Assembly (NCBI GenBank): GCA_033002965.1
Contig: JAURVB010013967.1
Coordinates: 58,039-122,038, forward strand
Length of the DNA stretch: 64,000 nt
Direction: 5' to 3'
From: Piper betle
Lineage: Eukaryota > Streptophyta > Magnoliopsida > Piperales > Piperaceae
Under the pieces are notes generated by a model. It saw nothing but the letters and a program-made list of their open reading frames with translations, was not told the origin of the DNA and searched no databases. This document shows positions 47,941 through 59,540 of this stretch, piece by piece. Every line of letters begins with the position of its first letter. Position 1 is the first letter of the stretch. A program made the translations under genes and the position numbers.

Positions 47941-48400
47941 GTAACTACACCAGATAACTAGGCACCAGAGTTGTAAGGATTCTAGTAGTTAGTGAGTTTG
48001 CAAATGTCTTCCCAGATGAAGTGCCTGGACTACCACCTGCCAGAGATGTGGAGTTTGCTATTGATTTGGTCCCTCGTACTGCGCCTATCTCTAGGGCACT
48101 GTATTGAATGGCACTGCTTGAGCTCAGGGAGCTCAAGACTCAATTGCAATAGCTATTGGAGTAGGGCTTCCTCAGACTGAGTGCCTCACCTTGGGGCTCT
48201 CCGGTCCTCTTTGTCAAGAAGAAGGATGGTAGCATGAGGTTGTGCATTGACTACAAAATTCTCAACCAGGTTACGGTTAAGAACTGTTATCCACTCTTGT
48301 TTGTTGTTTGGCTACCATCAGTTGAGGATATGAGAGGAGGATGTACCGAAGACAGCCTTTAGGACTCGGTATGGGCACTACGGCTGACTGGGAAGGAGGA
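47941..48400 (+). pseudogene. Element C: RT N-terminus with catalytic part deleted
   Basis: Linker and entry ([18 protein letters not shown], frameshifted), then [24 protein letters not shown] and NQVTVKN. It skips to a scrap of the GYHQ..KTAF.TRYGHY region and then to RNase H. No FVDD/YVDD box remains. Confidence 0.82.
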
Positions 48401-48850
48401 ACGCTTCATGTGGACTAATGCATGTGAGCGGAGTTTCCAAACTCTGAAGGAGAAACTCACTTTCGCGCTAGTGTTGAGTTTACCGAACGGCCATGATGAT
48501 TTTGTGGTATACAGTGAAGCCTCTGGTGTAGGGCTGGGTTGTGTGCTGATACAGAGAGGTAGAGTGATAGCCTATGCTTCTCGGCAATTGAAAGTGCATG
48601 AGCAAAACTATCCCACACATGACTTAGAGCTTGCAGTGGTGGTGTTTGCACTACGCATATGGAGACACTATCTATATGTAGTGTCTTTCCAACTCACTCT
48701 TTACCGATCATAAGAGCTTGAAGTACATCTTCACGCAGAAGGATGTAAACCGTAGACAGGAAAGGTGGTTTGAGTTCTTGGCAAATTATGACAATAACAT
48801 TGCTTACCATCTGGGTAAGGCAAATGTGGCTGAAGATGCCCTGTGTAGAA
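48401..48850 (+). pseudogene. Element C: RNase H
   Basis: 48408-48713: [17 protein letters not shown], then [16 protein letters not shown] (catalytic Asp replaced by Glu), [38 protein letters not shown] frameshift near 48700 precedes the [14 protein letters not shown] and GKANV.ED.L motifs. Confidence 0.87.
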
Positions 48851-49243
48851 GGTCAATAGTATGAAAAGCCAAATTGGCAGCTATGAGTATACAATATGAG
48901 GACCAGAGAGAGGATGTAGCTGACCGACACCTTGTGGTTGTGTTAGCGACGCTAACAATTAGTCTGACTATGACAGACCATGTCAGACAGGCACAAGCAG
49001 TTGATCAGCTACCAAAGTAGTGGTTCCTTCAGTGGACTCATTCCGGGTTCGTTAGAGAGGTAGATGGTTTGTACTGGATGATAGGACGGTTATATGTGCC
49101 AGATGTTGCGGAGTTTCCCAAATTGCATAAGGACATTCTTCATGAGGCCCAAAGGACATTCTTCATGTGGCCCATCAGTCGAGGTTCACAATGCATCTAG
49201 CCTCCGTGAAGATGTATCATTACTTGTGCCGATCTTATTGGTG
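48851..49243 (+). pseudogene. Element C: integrase N-terminal part
   Basis: Degraded zinc-domain region: LYVPDVAEFPKLHKDILHEA and a frameshifted HLASVKMYHYL..YWW stretch. Interrupted inside the codon series by a family 2 solo LTR; it continues at 50711. Confidence 0.78.
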
Positions 49244-49248
49244 GCCAA

Positions 49249-50705
49249 TGTAAAACCCGTGATTCGAATCACGGTTTTATAATTGAACCAGTCGGTTCGA
49301 TCATTTTTTCAGTCAAGTTAAGTTTTAATTACGAGACAACCATTCATTTTTCTTAGATGACCATTCATTTTTCTAAACGACCAATTGTTTTTCTAAACAA
49401 CCATTCATTTTTCTCATCTGACCATTAGTTTTCTCACCCTGACATATATATATTTCACACTTCTGTCATTCAGTCACTATCATCCTTCTCACTTAACTTC
49501 CTTCTTCTTTTTCTTCCTTCTATTTTCCCTCATGATCCTTACTCAAGCTGGCCACAACCATTTGCCGGCACCACATGATTGAAGATTAGGTACTGAGTAG
49601 GAGCTCACCATTTAGGCACTAAGACACATTCAGAGCTTCTACCAGGTCCCTTTAGGACTTGCCCTGATTTATTGCTGTATTTTATCATGATTTATTTTTA
49701 CAGATTGTAGGACGAGTTGAGTAGTGTTTTATTGGATCCCACCTAACCCAGGCCATTTAGCTGATTGATCTTCCGAATTAATAATCCTCGAGGATGAGAT
49801 CCCTCTAGTATGTTTTCAAAAACAAGATCCACCATAAGTTGCCTTCAGGCCTATTTTATCAATCACTGCCTAGACCTATATATATGTAGTTTTCGCGATC
49901 TTTTGACCGCCTACGCAAGTGGGTATGGTAGTGATTTTCGATAGCCTACGCAAGTGGGTATGAAAGAATCTGAATGAGAATGTGAATGAGAAAGTGAAAT
50001 GAGAAAGATGTTTTTAGTAGATTCCCTGTGAGATTTCATGCAATGTTTTCTTTCATATGAGAGTTTACTCTCATAGCCAGTTTGATATTAGTTATATTTT
50101 TGGACCAATAACACTCATTACTAACATATTTTTATAATATATGTAGGTTATGATCAGGAGTAGGATAAGCCAGCCAGGACAGAAAAAGTAGTGAGGTCTC
50201 ATGCACACATGTCTAACGATAGAATATTGTATTATGTTGTCATTATATTGGGAATGAAGTGATGTTATAATTGAATTCATGTGTTTTAATAAATATATTT
50301 AGATATTGAATAAGTTAAGCAAGTAAGACCCAAAATTTAATGTAAAAAGTAATTTAAATACACAGATGGGTTGAGACCCAAGATTCAGAATGAATTATTT
50401 AGTAGATTAGAATTTTGGGTGAATATCCATACGTGATATAATAACATATGTACATATTTATCAACATTATAATTTTTTATCGATTTTTAACGTTCTTATT
50501 TTTAGTATGAACTGGTTGTCATGTCATTCATATAGTTGCATATTAGGTTTATTTTTGTGCATCTATCCATGCATAGCGATAAACTTCTTCCATCTCAAGA
50601 CGCCGAGAGTATATCCGCAAGGTTGGGTTTGGGTTAGCTGACCTAACTGGGACCAATGACATTCTAGTTCGATTCTTGAGCAAAAACCGGATTTAGGGTG
50701 TTACA
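49249..50705 (+). mobile_element. Family 2 solo LTR (1,457 bp)
   Basis: TGTAAAACCCGTGATTCG to TTTAGGGTGTTACA, flanked by a perfect 5-bp duplication GCCAA (49244-49248, 50706-50710). Shares blocks such as AACAAGATCCACCA and GAGGATGAGATCCCTC with the minus-strand copy at 6382-9407 but lacks its GC-rich segment, so it is half the length. No interior: a solo LTR. Confidence 0.93.
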
Positions 50706-50710
50706 GCCAA

Positions 50711-51560
50711 GGCTCAAGAAGGACGTCTTTGACACTGTGTCATGATGTCTTGTTTGTTAACAGGTCAAGATTGAGCACTAGAAACCAGGCGGTTTGTTGC
50801 AGCCATTACCACGGCTAGAGTGAAAGTGGGATTGCATCACGTGTGACTTTGTCACACATCTACCCCTTTCAGGCAACAGATGGATGCAATATGGGTTGTT
50901 CTCGATAGGTTGATGAAATTGGCCCACTTTATACCGATTCATATGACCTATCCTATATCTACATTGGCTAGATTATATCGGGACCGAATAGTCAGACTCC
51001 ATGAAGTTCCTAAGGAGATTATATCAGATAGGGACCCATGATTCACCACTTCCTTTTGGAGATCTTTCCATCGAGAACTTGGGACGGAGACCAAGTTTAG
51101 TATAGCCTATCATCCACAGACCGACAGCCAGTCCGAGAGGACAATTCAAATCCTGGAGGACTTGCTCCGGTCTTGTGTGATGGACTTCGGTGGACCATGG
51201 GGGGAGCATTTTCCTTTGGTGGAGTTTACATATAACAATAGTTACCAGGCCAGCATAGGAATGGCACCCTTCGAGGCATTGTATGGTAGGCTGTGCAAAC
51301 TACCTTCGTGTTGGCTAGAGGGCGGTGACCCATTGATAGTAGCCCAGAGTCGCTTTAGGACTCCCAAAGGATAGTTGAGTTGATTAGGCAAAGGCTTCTA
51401 GTAGCTCAGGATAGATAGAGGGCTTATGTAGATCAGAGGCATAGGGACATTAGTTCCCCTAGAAGATTGCATTTTCCTGAAAGTCTCACCGACTAAAGGA
51501 GGTGTACGTTTTCAGAGGCGGGGCAAACTAAGCCCAAGGTAAATTGGCCCATTTGAGGAG
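50711..51560 (+). pseudogene. Element C: integrase core
   Basis: Continues integrase after the solo LTR: KPGGLLQPLP, KW.CITCDFVTHLP (first Asp kept), LARLYRDRIVRLHEVPKEIISDRDP (second Asp kept; a TGA follows), FSIAYHPQTDSQSERTIQILEDLLRSC (Glu kept), VEFTYNNSYQASIGMAPFEALYGRLC (51162-51374). Stops after TPKG. The catalytic triad is still readable, but several frameshifts separate its parts. Confidence 0.88.
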
Positions 51561-51805
51561 TTGAGGCATGTTGGAGAGGCTGCATATGAGCTTGTACTCC
51601 CACCTAGTCTATCAGCAGTCCACCCAGTGTTCCACGTATCTATGCTAAAGGAGTACGTTCCCGACGGATCACACCAACTTCAGTATGACGAGCTCGATGT
51701 CCAACCTGACCTTTCCAATAGAGGAGGAGGCTACGCAGATTCTCGACCGTTTTGTGAAGACTCGCCATAGGAAAGAAGTGCCTTTGGTGAAGGTACTTTG
51801 GTCTC
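51561..51805 (+). pseudogene. Element C: integrase C-terminus and start of chromodomain
   Basis: LPPSLSAVHPVFHVSMLKEYVPDGSHQLQYDELDVQPDLS, then a frameshift and a RKEVPLVKVLW-like stretch. Cut at about 51805 by a minus-strand LTR piece. The VFHVSMLKEYVPD motif confirms the chromovirus type. Confidence 0.87.
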
Positions 51806-52424
51806 TAATCTACCTACAATCCCATGTATGCACACACATGCTACGTGGCCCTCGCCTATAGTTACTAAAGTTTGTCATTGACATACCCTTTCGGTATCAC
51901 AATGCATAATGAGTCATCTTGCACCACTGCACAACCGCGCCATGTCACCCCTTTCGGCGTTGGGGTAGGTATTTATTCTTTTAAGAATTTTAAGGTTGCA
52001 TCCCCGTGTCGGATTGAGTCAATTCTTTGACCCCTATTGCACTCGATGCATTGTGATCAAATGTGAGCTCAGGCCAACCAAGACTCCTAAATAGGAATAT
52101 ATAACATTTCGGGTAATTATACAAACCTGAAATTGTGATGAGGCACCCTTAACTATGACACATGATCCTAATATAATTGAAACTTCTCTAAAGTCTTCCC
52201 TTCATGAGCCAAATGTGCTCATAAACTATCAAGATGATGTTTTGTTTAACATTAATAGAATATTAGTGGAATTGAAGAAGTCACTATATTAAATTTTATA
52301 GAACAAAACATAATCACAGATAACTATATTAAATACCAGCCATTAGTGTGATAACGAAAATAAAAAATTGACCATTAAGTTAATACAAATAGGTGTTAAA
52401 TCCTAAATATTCAACAAATAAAAC
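51806..52424 (-). repeat. Family T2 LTR fragment (minus)
   Basis: Matches 56220-56845 of the complete T2 LTR. It starts in mid-LTR (CCCATGTATGCACACACATG) and ends at AATAAAAC, where another LTR (TGTAAAACCAGGG) begins. Confidence 0.75.
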
Positions 52425-52849
52425 TGTAAAACCAGGGCTATCTGCTCGAGGATTTTTACTATCGGTTCGGTTGTTACCTAAATTGAGGTAGTAGATCCGA
52501 CCCTTCTTGCCATGTTTTGTATATGATATGCTATAAGTTGCCCATCCTTAGCCTCCTTCGGTGTTCAAAATGCCTGTTTGGATGCTGCACACCCAGATTT
52601 TTAATTTTAGTCTAATTTAATCGTGTATAGTTAGATGTTAAGACAGTGTCCCTCACATGTCTTTTGTATGCTCGTCATGTGTTCAATAACCTTTCGGACC
52701 GTCCTAACCCCTTTTGAGACCTACAGTATAATTCCCGAGGTGGACCCAATCGTTTTAGAGTAAAAACCCTGATTTTTGGGTTTTGAGATAACCCAACCCA
52801 TACCTCTTTTAGCTAACCTGACCCATACTTCTTTATCTAATCCATCCCA

Positions 52850-53072
52850 TTCATCTATAGGTATGACACCTATACCTCGATAGGTATTAAAGACATACCT
52901 CTATAGGAATGGCACGCATACCTCTATACGTATGACACCTATACCTCTATAGGATTGACACCCATACTTCTATAGGTATGGCACCCATTCCTCTATGACA
53001 TCACTAAGCCAACCCATACTTCTATAGGTATGGCATCCATACCTCTATAGGTATAACACCCATTTTTCTATA
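52850..53072. repeat. 23-bp minisatellite
   Basis: About nine units of 23 bp around ACCTCTATAGGTATGGCACC, with an interruption at about 52998-53020. Each unit holds the palindromic CTATAG core. Confidence 0.9.
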
Positions 53073-54690
53073 AAATCCACCCATTTCCTCACCTTTTCAC
53101 CATTTCTCTTTCCCTCCTCGCCTCCAACAATTTTTTTCTACTCTCTTTGGCCTTCTTATTGCCCCTTGGAGCTCCAAGCATCCCTCTACAAATTCTTAAC
53201 ATCCTTGGGTCGTAGGCTTTGAGGTTGGATGTCTCACAAGACCTCCCCTTGATCTTCACTTGTTAGCATTAGGTTTGGGCTACCATTGTTTCTAGTTGTT
53301 TTATGTGTATTTCTTGTATGATTACATGAATTTATTTTTAGAACATTTTTACCATGTATATCTGAATGTTATAAGAATTTTTAGTACCCATTTATCATAT
53401 TTAGCCAAGTAAATAAATAGAAATGATTTTTATAATGCATGTAGGTAACTGATATGCACCATTTCAGTATGAATATCATATCTTGTCATTGTGATGTTCG
53501 ATTTACACGATCCTTCTTTTGTTGCACTCAAAACATGTAGATAGATAACTTTTATGTTTGATTTTTTACTGGCCATGACCTAGAATAGGCATGTATGAGG
53601 GTAAAAAGTGATGAAAGGTGGCAACTTTGACCATTATGGTGATATAAGTGCACCTTTTCTAATTTTTACTCTCTGACCTTGTAGGATCTATGGATACAAA
53701 ACATGCATGTTTTTTAGGGTAATTTTATGAGTTCTTTACAAAATTTAAATCCTAATATAATTGCTAAATAATCATGAATATAACTCATAAGTTCGCCTTG
53801 TATTTTCTGTGTGTTTATGACTATGAGTATAATCTATGATTGTGTGGTATTTTAAGCAATAAATTTTAAACTAATAAACTCTTATAAAATTATATGATAC
53901 TTCAATAATTGTCTACTTGTAAGATGTAAATTTTGGAAATGGTTAAAAATCATCTACATAAGTTTTAGAGGTATTTACCGGGACAGTGTGAACATGCTAG
54001 GTGAAAACCCTAGTTTTTCACTCCAGTTCTAAATTACCTTAAAATAGGTTAACGGTGTTGGATTTTAGTAAAAATTGTTTCAAACCTTAAAATATGTCTC
54101 AGTAGCACTGTGACCAATTTTGGGACTATTTGGGTAGGTTCCCAATTTTATTTGTAAATTTCAAATCTGTTAGGGCCCAGATAGCCCTAGAAACAGCCCA
54201 TCCAGGACCCAAATTTTAAAATCAACTTAGATATATTTACAAAGTAAATTTATCCTAGCTCTTACAAGGCTTAAGCTCAGTGTGTTAGATAACTATTCCC
54301 ACTGAACCAAGCCGATTTCGAGTCCTCTAGCTCATGAACCAATAGTTACAATATTCGTGCGTAGCACAGGAATACTTTTCCTGCACCTTAGGGCCGAGCA
54401 TAATGGGCCTTGTTCCCCTTGATTGGCCCATGGGCTAGCCATGGTGGAATTTACCTATGACCATTAGAGTGTAAGGGACAACCGATCAAAATTTCAGCCC
54501 ATTTGGACATTGTTATGCTCATCTGAAAAATCGTCTAGTAAGACAATTTGATTAAAAATCTTAGAATAGATTAAAACCTACTAAGTGAACATTAAACCAA
54601 AACTTTAATTAAGTAACATAATAAGGTTTAACACTTTACTTAGGACCTAATTGAGATAATTAAGTGATGTTAAGTGTTGAGCTTGTGTGG
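53073..54690. other. No gene seen; AT-rich sequence of unclear origin
   Basis: No ORF with recognisable motifs on either strand and no clear match to the other repeats here. A pyrimidine-rich stretch (53090-53170) precedes AT-rich sequence. A tRNA-like segment lies at about 54259-54345. Probably the body of an LTR, but this is a guess from position. Confidence 0.4.
54259..54345 (+). repeat. Possible tRNA-derived (SINE-like) segment
   Basis: AAGCTCAGTGTGTTAGA resembles a pol III A box and GATTTCGAGTCC a B box (GGTTCGANNCC), about 30 bp apart as in tRNA genes. The acceptor and anticodon stems are not convincing, so this is at best a tRNA relic or SINE head. Confidence 0.3.
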
Positions 54691-55541
54691 AGGCTTTGCC
54701 TCCTTTAATGTGCCAATATGACCCGATTCTTATTCAGTTCCATCTCCATGCTAGGTATTGCGGGTGAGCTCACCGGGTAGAATACGGCGCTCTACTCATC
54801 TAAGTCCATAGGACTCTCCTTCTCTACTTGAATCCTTGCGTGTCGAGTTAAATCGTATTTTATACATAGGACGGCATCAGCAACATTTTATTGCATTGCT
54901 TCAATGTCGGGCTATTCGTTTGTACTTTTTACGCATGTTTAATAAAACTACAAGGACGAGATCCCTTGTTGGTTTTTAAACTTAAGCTTTGGAAATTTAT
55001 TATGCAAGCCTCTTCCCCAAGCCTATTATATAAGTATGCATATTTTTACGGATTCCACGAATAAGAGAATGAGTGATATGAAGATATGTATGGACCGCAC
55101 TAGTACTTCTTCAAACCCTGAGGTAATGCGGTGTATGACGGTATTGTGTAATGTAGAACATTTCCGAAATTTTTGGCACTAACTTAACTGTTCTTTTTGC
55201 CACTCGAGTACCATAGCGCGATATGGAGGATGTGAGGGCGTGAGCGTTGTATGTATGAATATGATTATGAGCCGCACATGCGAGCCGACACTTGCTTCAG
55301 TTTATTTTCTTACCGCCCAGTGTGGGCAATCTTAAAGTTTCATAAGTTTCCTTGTGTAATTGAATATAAAATTGCAAGTTTGTATTAGTTATTTTTTTGA
55401 CCAATAACATTCGTTACTGACGTTTTTCATATAATATATGTAGATCTTGCAATCTTGAGTCGACTTTAGTAGGGGGACAAATAAACATTACACACACTTG
55501 TGTTGAGAGAAATTATTTACTTTCTTACTTTTAAGTGTCTC

Positions 55542-55806
55542 ATACCACCCATACTACCACATAACACCTCTGATTGTAAATGAGTCCCATATACATTCAT
55601 TGTTTAACTGTTACATGCACTTAGCATGACACATAAGTGACACACCCATAATTACTTACTATCTAAAACAATGAAATTAATTTAATTAAATAATGATTAA
55701 TGCTTATATAAAAAATATTTACCCTTTGGATAGTGGACTCTTAGACTTTCAACAAGGTAAGGATTGATTTACATGGTTACATGGGAAACACAGCTTTGAT
55801 ACCACC
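55542..55806 (-). other. T2 leader and primer binding site (minus)
   Basis: Directly left of the T2 LTR, the inverted PBS reads GCTTTGATACCACC (55793-55806), i.e. TGGTATCAAAGC with one mismatch to the iMet PBS. About 240 bp of non-coding leader remains; CTTTCAACAAGGTA matches the family T leader. Confidence 0.7.
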
Positions 55807-57019
55807 TGTAAGGACCCGCCCATTCTGTGCCATAAGCCAAGTGTTACTATATTAAAGTAAGTGTCTAATAAAATAATTTTCTATTAATTGTCTAGATTTT
55901 TAAATAAACCCATGACAAAAAATATAATGTAACAAATGCTAGCTGGGAATAATCTAAGCCCCATGAACTGAACCAAAATCCCACTGCTATGCAAGCAATC
56001 TAGAAGTATAATAACAAATAAGAAAAATTAAAAGTCCAATAACAGAGTCCTCCAGCTATCCCGACTCTACCTATCCTTCCATGCTTACACCTGCGAAGGC
56101 AATTCCGCGTTAGTCATAAAAACACTAAGTAATATAATTACAAAAAACAAATTAATATATTCCACAATATCTGAATTTAAATCTTTTAGTGATTATGAGC
56201 ATATGTTGAGCTCTTATTATGTTGGGAGGGTCACCACCTATCCAGCTCCAATCTCATATATGTACACACATGCTACGTGGCCCTCGACTTGTATATACCG
56301 ATGTTTGACACAAGTACATAATGAGTCGTCTTGTGCTACTGCACCCTGTCATGTCTTTCGGTATGGGGGAGGTATTTAATCTTTTAAGAATTTTAACGGT
56401 GTTGCCCTGTGTAAAACTGAGTCAATTCTTTGACCTCAGTTCCGCTCGACAAATGGTAGTCGATTGTGGGCTCAAGCCGACTAAGACTTCAAAATAGGAA
56501 TATATAACATTCTGAGTAATTATATAAACTTGGAATTGTGATGAGGCACCCTCAACTATGACACACGATCCTAATATAAATGAAACTTCTCTAAAGTCCT
56601 CCCTTTATGAGCCAAATGTTTTAATAAACTATCAAGATGATTTGATTTGCTTTATATAAACTGAATTCTCCTTTAATATATAATAATATTTGTGGTATTA
56701 AAGAAATCACTATATTAAAGTTTATAGAAAAAAATGTAATCACATGTAACTATATTAAATACCAACCATTAGTGTGATAACAAAAAGTCAAAAACTAACT
56801 ATTAAGTTAATCTGAATGGGTGTTAAATCGAAAATATTCAATAAATAAAACTTATTTAAAACCATCCATAAAAATCATCGTACCAATACACTAAAGGTCA
56901 TAATAAATAATTTATAATATTGATTTTTAAAAATTAATTTCATTTAATATTATTTATGGTTCGTTATAAGATTTACAATACCTTAAATAAAATAACACAA
57001 TTATTTTAAGGGTTTTACA
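55807..57019 (-). repeat. Family T2 LTR, complete (1,213 bp, minus)
   Basis: TGTAAGGACCCGCCC on the left and AAGGGTTTTACA on the right. It is the 5' LTR of a minus-strand element because the PBS is on its left. It shares the CACACATGCTACGTGGCCC and CTTTCGG...GGTATTTAATCTTTTA segments with family T LTRs, so T2 is a short relative of T. It lies inside a family 2 LTR (57020 onward). Confidence 0.8.
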
Positions 57020-57445
57020 CTCACGAACCGAACTTGAATGTTATGGGTCATCCGATTAAGTCGATCAACCCGAACCTTACCCCAATGGATATACTCTCAG
57101 TGTCTTAAGATGGAAGATAAATATTATTATGCATGAATGAGTTGCAAGGAACTCTAACAGGATATCACATGAATGACATGGTAAACAATTCACACTCAAA
57201 CAATCATGATCAAATCGATTAAATTTTTGGGAGTGTTTATGGCGGTTGTTGTTGAAACAAGGCAATGTGATCTAAGCCTACTAATCCACCCATATATAAT
57301 AAGTAGCATGTCCTCACACAAGAAACAACCAAACTATAATTCTACGGTCGACACAAAAAAGAAAAAGGGCATACCCTCCTATACTCTGATAACTCATTCT
57401 ACTGCTATATTACTGACGTTATTATCATATACTTGTGTACACATG
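57020..57445 (-). repeat. Family 2 LTR fragment (minus)
   Basis: CTCACGAACCGAAC, CCCGAACCTTACCCC and GTGTCTTAAGATGGAAGAT parallel 6405-6500. 57385-57445 (CTGATAACTCATTC, TATCATATACTTG) parallels 9208-9270, so about 2.7 kb of the LTR middle is deleted between them. Confidence 0.78.
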
Positions 57446-58235
57446 GCCGGCCTCAACCCCACATTGCCTTGTTTCGATGACCACCACGGCCGAAAGCATT
57501 GCCGTTGGTTAGTAGCAATGCCACTGCAGCCTCCCCTTCCCTTCCTTGACCCCTTTTTCCTCTTCCCCTACCCCTGCTCGCTGCCGCCCCTACTCAGATT
57601 CGAGGAGCGCCATCACCCTCGCCATCGCTCCTACCCTAGCACTCTCCTCCCTTCCCTTTCCGGCCAATTCTCAGTAGGCACTCCTCAGCACCGCAACTGC
57701 AGCCATCACTGCCGACTTTGCCAATTCAAGCCTGAATTGCTATGAGACGGTTATCGCTTCTCAACTTTTTGATTTTCATTTATTTTGATCATTATGCATA
57801 ACATTCATAATTTTAGGAAGTTTTCATGTAATTAAGAATTGATAATGAATAATGACAAATTGAATTAATTGATTATGAAATTAAACATATTATGAATGAT
57901 GTTAAAAACTATGATAATTGTGTATTACTATTATAATTGTATATGTTAATTATTATTCATTAAGAAGTTAATTCATGATAGAAATTGAATGTGGAATAGC
58001 ATAATTAGGATTATTAAACTTAATTAAGGGTAAAATATCACAAGTAGGATTATTGGGCTAACTAAATGAAAAATGTCATCATCACGGTTAATAATCTAAT
58101 TTGATGTGGATTGCAAATTAATGATGTTGTGTATTATGTTTAGTTTTGGTATTTGGATTATGATCATATTCACATGCATCAATTTCATACATCCATATTA
58201 TAGTTGGAATGGGCATTAGTATTTAGTTTTGATAT
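57446..58235. other. Unassigned region
   Basis: 57446-57745 is pyrimidine-rich and GC-richer; a 179-codon plus-strand frame (57206-57745) crosses the family 2 fragment into it, with a His/Pro/Phe-rich product and no known motif. 57760-58235 is very AT-rich. It matches none of the LTR families by eye. No gene is claimed. Confidence 0.5.
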
Positions 58236-59483
58236 GTGGGAATATACAACATTTCAAATAATTATACAGACCTAGATAGTTCGTAAGTGAACCTGTAGCT
58301 GTGACCAACAATCCTAATATAAACGAGAACATAAAATTATATATAAGTATAATTTTATTTGAGTAGAAATGTATGCAACTAAATGACATAAATATATCAT
58401 TATTAGAATTCGACAACATAAAGCATGGAACATTCAACAATATTAAATATTAAATTCTCATCATTTACAACATGTCTAGTTAGATAATTAATTATTCATG
58501 TGACATAATCAATTGATGTCATACTTTACATTAATTAAATTAATTATTTAAATCATAATTCACACTTCACTAATGATAAAATAATTATTAACCTATAACC
58601 AAGTATTTAATTACTATTATTAGTATATTTTCCTTTGAGATGATAATTACTTAACCACGATCTTGACAATTTAGTTTATAGTTTTAATTTTTAATCACTA
58701 TCATTATTAATAGCTGTTTAGTGAGTACTAGATACTTAATTCATTGATTTAAAGCTTTGGTATACTTATATTAATCTATAACTTTTTATTAATATAGAAT
58801 ATTTAAGTAGCATTTAATTAAGTCGTTCGATTTAATTATGTAAAATGATTCAAAGATACTACTAATACAATTATTTTAAATTATTCAACTCAATAGAGGT
58901 TTGAACTTTATTTATTTTTATTATGTTGTTTAGGTTCAACGTTTGTGTTTTTACATGATTATAGTTTAATAACTCATTTTCTACCTTAGTAACGCGTTAT
59001 TAAAATAATCACTTTATCTACCTAGTATTAAGTTTATTATGGTAAAGGTGCAATCTTTATTTCATTAATCACTTATAACCATCCGATTTAAATTAATAGC
59101 TTATAGTATACCGATTAATTATATACAGTTTATCATTACTGTATTTTTTTTATTACTCATGGCAATTTCAAACAATAATTAATTAGTTTAGCAACTATAA
59201 CCCATAACCATTAGAATAATAAAACGACTTGGCATAAAACGAGATCACAACCTCCATGCACACAAGCCTCAAGACAACCACTTTCTTGCACCTTGCTACA
59301 ATTCAGAGGTTCCGCTACCTCCGGCCGGCATTAAACTAGGAAAGATCGGCCAGAACTAGACAATGAAGGGAATAGGGTTGTCGTCCTCCAACAACAGGAT
59401 GTTCGCCGCCATGATTCTCGGAGAGGAGGTCGTTAGCAGTGGACTGTGCCAGCGGCAGAGGCTAGGACTTCTGGGCTTGCCTG
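58236..59483 (-). repeat. Family T LTR fragment (minus), truncated at both ends
   Basis: Opens at GGGAATATACAACATTTC and runs through conserved LTR sequence. It skips the TTC-rich segment at about 59220 and ends near 59480 in the TTCAGAGGTTCCGC region (compare 61498). Confidence 0.8.
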
Positions 59484-59540
59484 CTTAGGAGGTAACCCTA
59501 AAAATTAGACTTAGAATACATCGGGAAACGCTGCGACCAG
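59484..59540 (-). pseudogene. 57-bp pol scrap between LTRs
   Basis: Matches the protease-RT linker of F (17548-17606): on the minus strand it encodes a degraded version of AEF.DVFPDELLGLP. It is all that is left of the interior of a minus-strand family T copy. Confidence 0.7.

Larger units (their letters stand above)
52425..55541 (+). mobile_element. Family 3b LTR-like block
   Basis: Starts TGTAAAACCAGGGC, and its last part (about 54760-55535) clearly matches the family 3 LTR 3' half (30120-30880, 46440-47190), including TTATATAAGTATGCATATTTT. Length of about 3.1 kb fits a family 3 LTR. The first 2.3 kb do not match family 3 by eye, and no end or target duplication was found, so the block may be composite. 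Confidence 0.5.

Noticed and set aside
57206..57745. 179-codon plus-strand ORF, longest outside pol
   Set aside because: Its first third is family 2 LTR sequence; the rest is low-complexity pyrimidine-rich sequence without motifs. A captured gene fragment is not excluded but not supported.
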